A stretch of 64,000 bases of DNA, from contig CBDEWF010000083.1 of NCBI GenBank assembly GCA_965243775.1, positions 89,290 to 153,289 of the forward strand. The letters run 5' to 3'. Below the pieces are notes generated by a model. That model had not been told where the DNA came from. It saw only the letters and a list, made by a program, of their open reading frames with translations, and did not search any database. Positions 53,010 to 60,979 of this stretch are shown one piece after another (the stretch's first letter is position 1; the number at the start of each line of letters is the position of its first letter). The translations under genes were made by a program, and so were the position numbers. The stretch comes from Sansalvadorimonas sp965243775 (GTDB lineage: Bacteria > Pseudomonadota > Gammaproteobacteria > Pseudomonadales > Endozoicomonadaceae).

Positions 53010-53804
53010 TTATACACGAAGCTCTTTAAGCTCATCCCTCATTTCAGCAAGCGAATCCTTCATCCCTTGCAACTCTTCAGCTTTTCTATGTATATCCAGA
53101 ATGGCCTGTTTAAGGTCAACCAGATTTAGAAGCTTGCTGCGTTCAGACCTGGATAGCTTCTGCCCCTCTTCCTTCACTGTATCCTGCCAGACTCTCAGAG
53201 TTGTTATCTTTTCATCAAGCTCGGCAATAAAGGCTTCTGTAAAATTAGAGCCATTCTCTTTCATTGCCCCTGGGTTCAGCTTCTCACGCTCACCAGCAAG
53301 CTCGTTATAATGATTACAACAAACTGATGCCTTAGCTCTTGAAAACGGTAAACTCAATTTCTCCAGCAGTTTGATTCTCGCTTCCTGATCGGCAATTTTA
53401 TCTGCAAGCTTATCTGCAGGCTTCATGGTGATAGCTTTATATATGCCCTTAGGGACACCCACTGTTGTACCGATAGCTGTACCTGCAGCCGCTCCAATAC
53501 CCAAAGGTGCAGGATTCCAGGTGCAGAGAGAACCAATTCCGCCAGCAACAATACCTAACGTTGCCCAAGAAGCTGCGCATCTTACCGGAATTAAGAAGAG
53601 TTTTTTCACCCTATCAAGAGCAGTGACCTTATACTTTTGTAGCAGTCTTCTTTTTACACCAGCAGAGTCGCCTTCCAAAGCAGTAAAGTGATGGCTGGTC
53701 ACATCATTCACGGCTCTTATACGAGGGCGCGAATCGCTGTGACTGTGACTCTGCACCGGAGCATAATAGCCGGGTCCACAAGGTGAGTATCTTAATAATT
53801 CCAT
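53010..53804 (-). CDS. Hypothetical protein with Gly-rich membrane hairpin and coiled coil, 264 aa
   Basis: Not recognised. AGAAGGAAA precedes the ATG. The first 60 residues are polar with His/Ser-rich stretches. Residues about 75-118 form a Gly/Ala-rich hydrophobic region (SWATLGIVAGGIGSLC, PLGIGAAAGTAIGTTVGVP) resembling a membrane hairpin. The C-terminal half is strongly helical and charged (KLADKIADQEARIKLLEKL, AEELQGMKDSLAEMRDELKE) and probably a coiled coil. No signal peptide. It sits between the prc terminator and the tRNA array. Confidence 0.6.
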   Translation of the reverse strand: MELLRYSPCGPGYYAPVQSHSHSDSRPRIRAVNDVTSHHFTALEGDSAGVKRRLLQKYKVTALDRVKKLFLIPVRCAASWATLGIVAGGIGSLCTWNPAPLGIGAAAGTAIGTTVGVPKGIYKAITMKPADKLADKIADQEARIKLLEKLSLPFSRAKASVCCNHYNELAGEREKLNPGAMKENGSNFTEAFIAELDEKITTLRVWQDTVKEEGQKLSRSERSKLLNLVDLKQAILDIHRKAEELQGMKDSLAEMRDELKELRV

Positions 53805-53925
53805 TTTCCTTCTCCCTCTTTATTTTTTGTTATCTCACTATTCAGTATTGAAGGGGTTCAGAAAAGCAACCATTGAACTTTAGTTGGAGTGCACGGGAGA
53901 GCAGACTGAGAAGTTATTACAGGTA

Positions 53926-53957
53926 TAAAAAAAGCCCCTGCAGAAAACTGCAGGGGC
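53926..53957 (-). terminator. Rho-independent terminator of the tRNA array
   Basis: Read on the minus strand, GCCCCTGCAG and CTGCAGGGGC pair around TTTT and are followed by seven T. It lies 11 bases past the last tRNA-Asp. Confidence 0.92.
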
Positions 53958-53967
53958 TTCTTATTAA

Positions 53968-54044
53968 TGGCGGACCGGACGGGACTCGAACCCGCGACCT
54001 CCGGCGTGACAGGCCGGCATTCTAACCAACTGAACTACCGGTCC
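53968..54044 (-). tRNA. tRNA-Asp (GTC), copy 1
   Basis: Acceptor stem GGACCGG/CCGGTCC, anticodon loop CTGTCAC with anticodon GTC, T-arm GTTCGAGTC and genome-encoded CCA. 77 bases. Last tRNA of the array before the terminator. Confidence 0.97.
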
Positions 54045-54064
54045 GCTGCTGTTTCATACTTTCG

Positions 54065-54210
54065 GGCTCTGTTCACAATAGATGTTGGTTTATTTCTCAA
54101 AGTCAGTAATTACGCTGAATAGAGGAAGTAACCAGATTTTCTATGAAGCCCGAATGCCAAGCTATACAGGCTGCACGTGAGTACTACCAACATGTAGTGT
54201 TAACAGAGCC
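54065..54210. mobile_element. MITE-like element, 146 bp, inside the tRNA array
   Basis: The element starts GGCTCTGTTCACA and ends TGTTAACAGAGCC, near-perfect terminal inverted repeats. It is flanked by the 8-base direct repeat TACTTTCG (54057-54064 and 54211-54218), while the homologous spacers of the other units (for example after 54438) have TACTTTCG once and no insert. The unit spacing confirms it: 394 bases here against 240 elsewhere, a difference of 154 = 146 + 8. It has no reading frame for a transposase. Confidence 0.9.
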
Positions 54211-54248
54211 TACTTTCGTATGAGTCACGCAATCTCTTAAAGAGAAAT

Positions 54249-54324
54249 TGGTGGGTGATGACGGGATCGAACCGCCGACCCTCTGCTTGTAAGGCAGATG
54301 CTCTCCCAGCTGAGCTAATCACCC
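54249..54324 (-). tRNA. tRNA-Val (TAC), copy 1
   Basis: Acceptor GGGTGAT/ATCACCC, anticodon loop CTTACAA with anticodon TAC, T-loop GTTCGATCC, encoded CCA. 76 bases. Confidence 0.97.
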
Positions 54325-54361
54325 AAGGTATTTTTTGAAAGGAAATACAACCTCTGAAGAA

Positions 54362-54438
54362 TGGCGGACCGGACGGGACTCGAACCCGCGACCTCCGGCG
54401 TGACAGGCCGGCATTCTAACCAACTGAACTACCGGTCC
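54362..54438 (-). tRNA. tRNA-Asp (GTC), copy 2
   Basis: Identical to copy 1 over the mature tRNA, with encoded CCA; first Asp gene of a 240-base tandem unit. Confidence 0.97.
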
Positions 54439-54488
54439 GCTGTTATTTCATACTTTCGTATGAGTCACGCAATCTCTTAAAGAGAAAT

Positions 54489-54564
54489 TGGTGGGTGATG
54501 ACGGGATCGAACCGCCGACCCTCTGCTTGTAAGGCAGATGCTCTCCCAGCTGAGCTAATCACCC
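54489..54564 (-). tRNA. tRNA-Val (TAC), copy 2
   Basis: Same mature sequence as copy 1, anticodon TAC, encoded CCA. Confidence 0.97.
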
Positions 54565-54601
54565 AAGGTATTTTTTGAAAGGAAATACAACCTCTGAAGA
54601 A

Positions 54602-54678
54602 TGGCGGACCGGACGGGACTCGAACCCGCGACCTCCGGCGTGACAGGCCGGCATTCTAACCAACTGAACTACCGGTCC
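54602..54678 (-). tRNA. tRNA-Asp (GTC), copy 3
   Basis: Same mature sequence as copy 1, anticodon GTC, encoded CCA. Confidence 0.97.
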
Positions 54679-54728
54679 GCTGCTATTTCATACTTTCGTA
54701 TGAGTCACGCAATCTCTTAAAGAGAATT

Positions 54729-54804
54729 TGGTGGGTGATGACGGGATCGAACCGCCGACCCTCTGCTTGTAAGGCAGATGCTCTCCCAGCTGAGCTAATC
54801 ACCC
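54729..54804 (-). tRNA. tRNA-Val (TAC), copy 3
   Basis: Same mature sequence as copy 1, anticodon TAC, encoded CCA. Confidence 0.97.
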
Positions 54805-54841
54805 AAGGTATTTTTTGAAAGGAAATACAACCCCTGAAGAA

Positions 54842-54918
54842 TGGCGGACCGGACGGGACTCGAACCCGCGACCTCCGGCGTGACAGGCCGGCATTCTAAC
54901 CAACTGAACTACCGGTCC
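54842..54918 (-). tRNA. tRNA-Asp (GTC), copy 4
   Basis: Same mature sequence as copy 1. It is preceded in transcription by another Asp gene (copy 5) without a Val gene between, so one Val gene of the alternating pattern is absent here. Confidence 0.97.
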
Positions 54919-54982
54919 GCGTAATCTTGCATTGCTCACCGAAGCCTGTCGTTTCAGCGAACTAATAAATTGTAAGGAATAA

Positions 54983-55059
54983 TGGCGGACCGGACGGGAC
55001 TCGAACCCGCGACCTCCGGCGTGACAGGCCGGCATTCTAACCAACTGAACTACCGGTCC
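54983..55059 (-). tRNA. tRNA-Asp (GTC), copy 5
   Basis: Same mature sequence, anticodon GTC, encoded CCA; its flanking spacers differ from those of the 240-base units. Confidence 0.97.
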
Positions 55060-55097
55060 ACTTATTCCAGATACAGACACATCTATATCTTTAAAAC

Positions 55098-55173
55098 TGG
55101 TGGGTGATGACGGGATCGAACCGCCGACCCTCTGCTTGTAAGGCAGATGCTCTCCCAGCTGAGCTAATCACCC
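55098..55173 (-). tRNA. tRNA-Val (TAC), copy 4
   Basis: Anticodon TAC, encoded CCA. First tRNA behind the internal promoter-like TATAAT at 55209-55214. Confidence 0.97.
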
Positions 55174-55208
55174 CAAAACTTAATCGCACAAAGCAATCAA
55201 GGCTGCGC

Positions 55209-55214
55209 ATTATA
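55209..55214 (-). promoter_or_regulatory. Internal -10 element in the tRNA array
   Basis: On the minus strand a perfect TATAAT is followed by a GC-rich discriminator (GCGCAGCC), as in stable-RNA promoters. The -35 is weak. It lies in the 104-base spacer between tRNA-Asp copy 6 and tRNA-Val copy 4. Confidence 0.55.
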
Positions 55215-55277
55215 CAAAAAACGAAGCGCTTTACCAGAGCCTTAGCCTGGCAAATTGTCACAACAACCCACATTAAA

Positions 55278-55354
55278 TGGCGGACCGGACGGGACTCGAA
55301 CCCGCGACCTCCGGCGTGACAGGCCGGCATTCTAACCAACTGAACTACCGGTCC
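55278..55354 (-). tRNA. tRNA-Asp (GTC), copy 6
   Basis: Same mature sequence, anticodon GTC, encoded CCA. Second tRNA from the main promoter. Confidence 0.97.
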
Positions 55355-55400
55355 GCATATTCGCAAAATTACCTAATCGTAATTTTACATACCTATAATG

Positions 55401-55476
55401 TGGTGGGTGATGACGGGATCGAACCGCCGACCCTCTGCTTGTAAGGCAGATGCTCTCCCAGCTGAGCTAATCACCC
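55401..55476 (-). tRNA. tRNA-Val (TAC), copy 5
   Basis: Anticodon TAC, encoded CCA. First tRNA transcribed from the main promoter upstream. Confidence 0.97.
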
Positions 55477-55542
55477 ATGCAAACGATCAGATTTAAATCT
55501 TTACCGCTGATGCCGTTTCCAGCTGTCGTTCAGACGGCGCGC

Positions 55543-55572
55543 ATTATAAGCAGCATCATGCCCGGCGTGCAA
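55543..55572 (-). promoter_or_regulatory. Main promoter of the tRNA array
   Basis: On the minus strand TTGCAC (55567-55572) and TATAAT (55543-55548) are 18 bases apart, followed by the GC-rich discriminator GCGCGCC. This is the classical layout of stringently controlled tRNA promoters, about 65 bases before the first tRNA-Val. Confidence 0.7.
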
Positions 55573-55771
55573 TAGAGTTTGTTCTGTTATTTCCGAAACT
55601 TATATGCGGAAGACATCAAAATTCGACTTCTGCTGTTTGTTGCCCAGCAGTTTCAGCAAAAGCAGCTCTTTCAACTGACCTTGAAACTGACCTTGAAACT
55701 GAAAATGTGCTTCGACAGCTTTCAGGTATCACGTTAGGATGGACAGCTAATACTTCAGGAGTCTGCCGGAC

Positions 55772-56746
55772 ATGTGGTTTAAAAACCTTGTTCTCTATCG
55801 CTTCAGTCAGGATCTGGATATCAAGGCTGAAGATCTGGAAAAAAAACTGGCGGGGCAGGCTTTCCGCCCATGCGGTAAAACGGAAGTTTCTACCTACGGT
55901 TGGGTTTCACCGGTTCCCGGCGGCGAAACACTGGTACATACAAGTGGCCCCTTTCTAAGCTTTTGCGCCAAAAAAGAAGAGAAAATTCTACCAGCCAGTG
56001 TGATCCGCGATGCTGTAAACGACAAAGTTCAGCAAATTGAAGCGGACCAAGGGCGTCAGGTTTTCAAGAAAGAGAAAGACCAGATCAAGGATGAAGTGAC
56101 CCTGGATCTTCTGCCCAGAGCATTTACCAAATCCAGCACTACTCAAGCATATATAGATACCCACAATAGCTGGTTGATTATCGATGCTGGCAGTTTTAGA
56201 AAAGCGGAAGAGCTTACCAGCACCCTTCGCAGCACACTGGGCAGCCTGCCTGTTGTCCCCCCGGCTCTGAAACACTCTCCAGCCGCTATTATGACCCAAT
56301 GGCTGGAAACCCATGCGTCCGCAATGCCTGGCTCCATGGTCATGGGAGACGAATGTGAGCTGAAAGATATGGGGGAAGATGGCGGTGTTATTCGCTGCAA
56401 GCACCAGGACCTTCTTGCCGATGAAATCACCGGACACCTCGCCACAGGCATGCAGGTCAGCAAACTGTCCCTGCACTGGAACGAGTCTATTTCCTGCATG
56501 CTTGGAGAAGACTTCCTGATTCGTCGAGTAAAGTTTACTGATGAGCTTCAGGAACAGTCGGAAGCACTGGATGCAGAAGATGATGCCAGCCGTTTTGATG
56601 CTGACTTCACCTTGATGGCTGGAACCCTTTCAACATTCCTTAAAGAGCTGATCGAAGGCTTGGGAGGAGAAGAGGAAAAAGAAGAACGAACGGTTATTGG
56701 TGAGATCGCTGTTTCCTCAGAAGAAGCTGAAGAAGCCCCATTTTAA
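55772..56746 (+). CDS. rdgC: Recombination-associated protein RdgC
   Basis: Ring-shaped dimeric DNA-binding protein that limits RecA access. The start MWFKNLVLYRFSQDLDI is diagnostic, followed by LAGQAFRPCGKTEVSTYGWV, PASVIRDAVNDKVQQIE, VTLDLLPRAFTKSSTTQAYI and LLADEITGHLATGMQVSKLS. The 324-aa length is slightly above E. coli (303) because of an acidic C-terminal tail. It is a single gene, divergent from the tRNA array; a hairpin separates it from the converging acpS. Confidence 0.96.
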   Translation: MWFKNLVLYRFSQDLDIKAEDLEKKLAGQAFRPCGKTEVSTYGWVSPVPGGETLVHTSGPFLSFCAKKEEKILPASVIRDAVNDKVQQIEADQGRQVFKKEKDQIKDEVTLDLLPRAFTKSSTTQAYIDTHNSWLIIDAGSFRKAEELTSTLRSTLGSLPVVPPALKHSPAAIMTQWLETHASAMPGSMVMGDECELKDMGEDGGVIRCKHQDLLADEITGHLATGMQVSKLSLHWNESISCMLGEDFLIRRVKFTDELQEQSEALDAEDDASRFDADFTLMAGTLSTFLKELIEGLGGEEEKEERTVIGEIAVSSEEAEEAPF

Positions 56747-56782
56747 TATTGCCGCCCCGAGGCTGTCTGCTTCATTAAACAC

Positions 56783-56810
56783 GGTTTGCTTCCTTGTGAG
56801 GAAGCAAACC
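56783..56810. terminator. Terminator between converging rdgC and acpS
   Basis: GGTTTGCTTCCT pairs with AGGAAGCAAACC around a four-base loop. It lies between the two stop codons and can serve both directions. Confidence 0.75.
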
Positions 56811-56822
56811 ATTGCGTCTTAA

Positions 56823-57200
56823 TCAATGCCGCTCAAGAACAACAAAAGCCTGTGCATACTCTTTTTCATCAGAAAGGCTGATATGCAGGGCACAAATATC
56901 ATTCTCAACCTGCAACTGGTGCGCTGCACCGGAAAAACGCAGCACAGGTGCTCCAGAGAGCGAGCTGACCACTTCAATATCATGAAAGGATACTTTACCG
57001 ATGCCCGTACCAAGAGCCTTGGAAGCGGCTTCCTTGGCCGCAAATCGGGTCGCCAGAAAGGCAACCGAGAAATTACGCTCTGCAAAAAACGTATATTCAC
57101 TCTCAGTTAATATACGGCGGGCAAACTTCTCGCCAAGATGCACATACGCTTTCTCGATCCGGGATATTTTCACAATATCGGTGCCAATGCCTGCGATCAT
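56823..57200 (-). CDS. acpS: Holo-[acyl-carrier-protein] synthase
   Basis: Transfers 4'-phosphopantetheine from CoA to acyl-carrier protein. The 125-aa protein shows the magnesium-binding D8 in MIAGIGTDIVKISRIEKA and the second motif RFAAKEAASKALGTGIG with the catalytic Glu and Lys. Length matches E. coli (126). Last gene of the minus-strand block; seven bases separate it from pdxJ. Confidence 0.96.
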   Translation of the reverse strand: MIAGIGTDIVKISRIEKAYVHLGEKFARRILTESEYTFFAERNFSVAFLATRFAAKEAASKALGTGIGKVSFHDIEVVSSLSGAPVLRFSGAAHQLQVENDICALHISLSDEKEYAQAFVVLERH

Positions 57201-57207
57201 GAAACCG

Positions 57208-57963
57208 TCAGCTCACCTGCTGGTAACGGGATGCATCCAGTATCAGGGTGCGCATATCTTTCACTGCCGCCTGCAGCCCTGTAAACATGGCCCGGGCCAT
57301 AATGGCATGACCAATATTCAACTCGCAGATCCCGGGAATAGCTGCAATCGGTTCAACATTCTGATAGCTGAGGCCATGTCCGGCATTCACAACCAGGCCC
57401 TGCTCAATACCAAAGGCGACGCCTGCACGAATACGTTCCAACTCGGCATGGCGTTCACTATCGGTCTCTGCATCAGCATAAGCTCCTGAATGAAGCTCAA
57501 CATAGGGTGCACCGCAGCGCCGTGATGCTGCAATCTGATCAGAATCTGGATCAATAAACAGGGAAACAGCAATACCTGCTGCCGCCAGGCGTTCACAGGC
57601 AGCCTTGATACGCGCTTCCTGACCAACTATATCCAGACCACCTTCAGTAGTGAGTTCTTCACGCTTCTCCGGTACCAGACAGACGTGAGCAGGCTTTACA
57701 TCTTCAGCAATAGCCAGCATCTCATCGGTCACAGCCATTTCCAGATTCATCCGGGTCTGCAGTAGATCTTTCAGGCGATAGACATCATGATCCTGGATAT
57801 GACGGCGGTCTTCACGCAGATGCAGAGTAATTCCATCCGCACCTGCTTCCTCAGCATCCAGAGCGGCTTTTACCGGGTCAGGGTAATTGGTGCCACGGGC
57901 CTGACGTACAGTTGCGATATGATCGATATTTACGCCAAGCAAAACGCGATTGATAGGAATCAT
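57208..57963 (-). CDS. pdxJ: Pyridoxine 5'-phosphate synthase
   Basis: Condenses 1-deoxyxylulose 5-phosphate with 3-amino-2-oxopropyl phosphate to pyridoxine 5'-phosphate. TIM-barrel signatures: LLGVNIDHIATVRQARGTNY, ADGITLHLREDRRHIQD, HVCLVPEKREELTTEGGLD and the C-terminal NAGHGLSYQNV. 251 aa against 243 in E. coli. The normal pdxJ-acpS pair, downstream of recO. Confidence 0.97.
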   Translation of the reverse strand: MIPINRVLLGVNIDHIATVRQARGTNYPDPVKAALDAEEAGADGITLHLREDRRHIQDHDVYRLKDLLQTRMNLEMAVTDEMLAIAEDVKPAHVCLVPEKREELTTEGGLDIVGQEARIKAACERLAAAGIAVSLFIDPDSDQIAASRRCGAPYVELHSGAYADAETDSERHAELERIRAGVAFGIEQGLVVNAGHGLSYQNVEPIAAIPGICELNIGHAIMARAMFTGLQAAVKDMRTLILDASRYQQVS

Positions 57964-58072
57964 TCTCTACCTATACCTTTCATAACTTTCATAACTTTCA
58001 TTTACGACACCGAGCCTATAACAGATGCCCGGCTCAATCTATGATCCAGAACCTAATTGAGCACCAGGAAAA

Positions 58073-58813
58073 TCAGGAAAATGATTTAAACAGTTCACGA
58101 CTGCGAAGAGGCTTCTCTCCAAGCAAGGGGGACAGAGCCATCCGCATGAGACGTTTTAATTCGAGCAAAGCCTGGTCACTATTGATTTGGTTTTCAGCGA
58201 ATTCAAGCAACACTGCGCCAGCAAAACAGTTCACCAAATGATGGGCTCCCGCTGCGCCAGCCGGCAAAGGCCAAAAACCACTATCAGGGTCAAAGCGATA
58301 ACCAAGATCAGCGCTCATCTTCAGGCCCGACCCGGCTTCAATCCCCAGAGGCAAGCCATACCCAAGACATCCAAGTAGCTGCTTCTCAAAAACCCGCAAT
58401 AACGGTTCTATGGGCAAATCATCGTTTACCAGATGATTGAGCAGCCATTGGTACAACGCCGACACCCCATCAACTGGTTGCCAGGTCTGCAGCAGACGCT
58501 GCAATAACTCGTTAGCATAAAGACCACAGAACAGACGGCTTCCGGAAAGAGGAATCACCAGCCCCTGCTCAAGGGCCTTCAAGGTTTTTAGTTCCGTCTT
58601 ACCTGTCCAGCTGACCAAAAGTTGAGTAAATGGCTGCAGCAGCTGTCCCTTCCTGGGTTTGCCCTTTTTCGTTGCTGAACCACGGGCACCATTGACCACA
58701 ACCGCAACCTTGCCATGATCCCGGCTTAACAGGTCAACAATAAGACTGGTTTCACGGTAAGGTCGTGAATGCAACACCCATACGGGTTGCAGCTCCACGG
58801 AACGAGTCAGCAA
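58073..58813 (-). CDS. recO: DNA repair protein RecO
   Basis: RecFOR-pathway mediator that loads RecA on SSB-coated DNA. The N-terminal OB-fold shows the family start WVLHSRPYRETSLIVDLLSRDHG and the conserved VVVNGARG; the C-terminal helical part (FEKQLLGCLGYGLPL, LLELKRLMRMALSPLLG, followed by PLRSRELF) also fits. Length 246 aa (E. coli 242). The only in-frame starts are TTG at 58813 or a GTG five codons later; no ATG is available. Confidence 0.95.
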   Translation of the reverse strand: MLTRSVELQPVWVLHSRPYRETSLIVDLLSRDHGKVAVVVNGARGSATKKGKPRKGQLLQPFTQLLVSWTGKTELKTLKALEQGLVIPLSGSRLFCGLYANELLQRLLQTWQPVDGVSALYQWLLNHLVNDDLPIEPLLRVFEKQLLGCLGYGLPLGIEAGSGLKMSADLGYRFDPDSGFWPLPAGAAGAHHLVNCFAGAVLLEFAENQINSDQALLELKRLMRMALSPLLGEKPLRSRELFKSFS

Positions 58814-58886
58814 TTATCTATTCCATCAGGGCCAATATAAAAATGCAGTTCTGAAGAACTGCATTCTGTTTATCACTTTCTGACAA

Positions 58887-59798
58887 TTAAGCCAGATCGT
58901 TATAACCCAAGCTGGCAAGCGCGCGCTCATCATCAGACCAGCCACTGCGCACCTTCACCCACAGGTTCAGCATAACCTTACTGTCGAATAGTTTTTCCAT
59001 ATCCAGGCGAGCATCGCGGCCAATGGTTTTCAGGCGAGAGCCCTTATCACCAATCACGATTTTTTTCTGCCCAGGGCGTTCAACCAGCAGCAGTGCACTG
59101 ATATGCAGTACACCATCCACATCCTTGAACTCTTCTATTTCCACAGTGATCTGGTAAGGCAGCTCATCACCCAGCTGGCGCATCACCTTTTCCCGCACAA
59201 GTTCTGCTGCCAGGAAACGGGAGCTGCGGTCAGTAATCTGATCTTCACCGAAGAAATGTACACTTTCCGGAAGAAAACCATGAACCAGACGCTCAAGACG
59301 ATCAACATTATGACCATCTTTAGCCGCCAGAGGCACGATGTGAGCAAAGTCCATCTTGCGAGACAGATCATCCAGCCAGGGAATCAGGGTTTCTTTCTCT
59401 TCTAGGCGGTCAACCTTGTTCACTGCAAGGATCACCGGTGCACGACAGTTACGGACTTTATCAAGAACCATTTCGTCCTCTTCAGTCCAGCGCAGACGAT
59501 CAATCAGGAACACCACTACATCCACATCAGCCAAAGATGAAGAGGCTGCACGGTTCATATAGCGGTTGATGGCCTTCTCACCGCCCAGATGCATGCCGGG
59601 AGTGTCAACATAGACAGCCTGAACATCCTCTTCAGTTTTTATACCAAGAATCTGGTGACGTGTAGTCTGCGGCTTACGGGATGTAATACTCAGCTTCTGA
59701 CCCAGGATCCGGTTCAGTAGTGTGGACTTGCCGACATTGGGACGTCCAACAATAGCAACATAACCACAACGACCCTGGGATACCGACTGATCAATCAT
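58887..59798 (-). CDS. era: GTPase Era
   Basis: GTPase that binds the 3' end of 16S rRNA during small-subunit assembly. The G1 loop is at residues 18-26 (GRPNVGKST), with SRKPQTTRHQILGI (switch I), DTPGMHLGGEKAINRYMNR (G3) and AVNKVDRLEE (G4). The C-terminal KH domain shows KKIVIGDKGSRLKTIGRDAR. 303 aa (E. coli 301). The start overlaps the rnc stop by four bases (ATGA), the usual coupled rnc-era pair. Confidence 0.97.
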   Translation of the reverse strand: MIDQSVSQGRCGYVAIVGRPNVGKSTLLNRILGQKLSITSRKPQTTRHQILGIKTEEDVQAVYVDTPGMHLGGEKAINRYMNRAASSSLADVDVVVFLIDRLRWTEEDEMVLDKVRNCRAPVILAVNKVDRLEEKETLIPWLDDLSRKMDFAHIVPLAAKDGHNVDRLERLVHGFLPESVHFFGEDQITDRSSRFLAAELVREKVMRQLGDELPYQITVEIEEFKDVDGVLHISALLLVERPGQKKIVIGDKGSRLKTIGRDARLDMEKLFDSKVMLNLWVKVRSGWSDDERALASLGYNDLA

Positions 59799-60481
59799 TC
59801 TTCTACCTCCACACCCAGCGCCACAAGAGCCTTGCGGGCCGACTGCTGCTCTGCAACCCGGCGACTGCTCCCGGTTCCTTCTGTATCCTCAAGCCCCTGA
59901 ACATGACAGCAGACCCGGAAGGTCTGGTCATGAGCCTTGCCTTCCACACTGAGCAGCTCATAGTCCGGCAGCTTCTGCTGGCGGGACTGAAGATGCTCCT
60001 GAAGGCGGGTTTTTGGATCCTTGTTATTCTGATCCGTAACCGACAGTGTCTCCAACCGTGAAGCGTACCACACTTGTACCCGTTCCCGGCAGGCTGCCAT
60101 ACCGGAATCCAGATAAATGGCTCCCAGAAGGGCTTCTACGGTATCTGCCAGGATAGATTCCCGGCGAAAACCACCACTTTTCAGTTCACCAGACCCCAGC
60201 AGCAGGAAATCTCCAAGGCCGAATTCACGGGCCAGTTCTGCGAGAGTCTTGCCACGCACCATACGGGCACGCAGACGGCTCAGCTGCCCTTCCCGAGCCT
60301 CGGGAAAGCGCTGAAACAGATCTTCAGCAATAAGGAAGTTGACTATGGAGTCCCCCAGGAACTCCAGCCGCTCGTTGTTACGACCACCATAACTGCGATG
60401 TGTTAGAGCCAGAACGGCCAGGTCAGGATCTTTAAACTGATAACCCAGCTTTCGCTCCAGCTTGTCTAGCGAAAGTTTCAC
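59795..60481 (-). CDS. rnc: Ribonuclease III
   Basis: Double-strand-specific endoribonuclease processing rRNA precursors and other RNAs. The RNase III signature NERLEFLGDSIVNFLIAEDL and the second metal-site segment ADTVEALLGAIYLDSG are present, then a C-terminal double-stranded RNA-binding domain (DPKTRLQEHLQSRQQKLPDY, RRVAEQQSARKALVAL). 228 aa (E. coli 226). The start is GTG overlapping the stop of the DUF4845 gene. Confidence 0.97.
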   Translation of the reverse strand: MKLSLDKLERKLGYQFKDPDLAVLALTHRSYGGRNNERLEFLGDSIVNFLIAEDLFQRFPEAREGQLSRLRARMVRGKTLAELAREFGLGDFLLLGSGELKSGGFRRESILADTVEALLGAIYLDSGMAACRERVQVWYASRLETLSVTDQNNKDPKTRLQEHLQSRQQKLPDYELLSVEGKAHDQTFRVCCHVQGLEDTEGTGSSRRVAEQQSARKALVALGVEVEE

Positions 60482-60846
60482 TGCTGCTTGATTTTCCAGC
60501 TGTTCTCAAAGGAGATGACGACATCGACATTTGCGAACAAGTCAATGCGTCTCTCGTAGTTTATTTCGGCCGTCAGAAAAGCACCGCTCTGACGTACCCT
60601 GACGGCGTCCCGGGCAATACCCCGGATACCATTAATCTGAAAACCTTTGTCGATCCAGTCTTTCACCTCCGCAGGTGTTGACTGGCGGATTGTCGGGCGC
60701 TGATCCAAGGAGTCCAGTACTGAACGGATGGTGAGATTATCCACATAGACCGGCACCACTTTGAACAGTGTCATCACCAGAAATGCTGCAGCCATTGTAT
60801 AGCACAGCATTAAAAATACAGATGCACCTTTTTGTCCTCTCGACAT
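60478..60846 (-). CDS. DUF4845 membrane-anchored protein, 122 aa
   Basis: Small protein found between lepB and rnc in Pseudomonas and relatives; function unknown. An N-terminal membrane helix (VFLMLCYTMAAAFLVMTLFK, about residues 10-29) anchors a short extracytoplasmic domain (VVPVYVDNLTIRSVLDSL, IRGIARDAVRVRQSG). AGGAG lies nine bases before the ATG. The position between signal peptidase and RNase III is conserved, and the start of rnc overlaps its stop. Confidence 0.9.
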   Translation of the reverse strand: MSRGQKGASVFLMLCYTMAAAFLVMTLFKVVPVYVDNLTIRSVLDSLDQRPTIRQSTPAEVKDWIDKGFQINGIRGIARDAVRVRQSGAFLTAEINYERRIDLFANVDVVISFENSWKIKQQ

Positions 60847-60979
60847 CTCGGCAATCTCCTTGAATGTATAAAGAAGCTATACAGAGAAATCTCACCATGG
60901 TGAGATTTTCCGTCATCCCTGACTGTTGTTACAGGTCACAGGCCGACTGCCATGCCCAAGGCCCTAGGAGTCTGATAGT

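Larger units (their letters stand above)
54362..54841. repeat. Tandem 240-bp Asp-Val tRNA units
   Basis: Two adjacent 240-base units (54362-54601 and 54602-54841), each holding one tRNA-Asp and one tRNA-Val plus spacers, differ at only about three spacer positions. The unit at 53968-54361 is the same with the 146-bp MITE and its 8-bp duplication added. The near-identity of the spacers shows recent tandem duplication. Confidence 0.93.

Noticed and set aside
54799..55366. Minus-strand open frames of about 90 codons over the tRNA array, with repeated peptide segments
   Set aside because: They are translations of repeated tRNA-Asp and tRNA-Val genes, which explains the repeated peptide; not proteins.
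53968..55476. Regularly spaced repeats that could look like a CRISPR array
   Set aside because: The repeats are 76-77 bases, fold as tRNAs with encoded CCA, and the spacers are repeated too. No cas genes are present.
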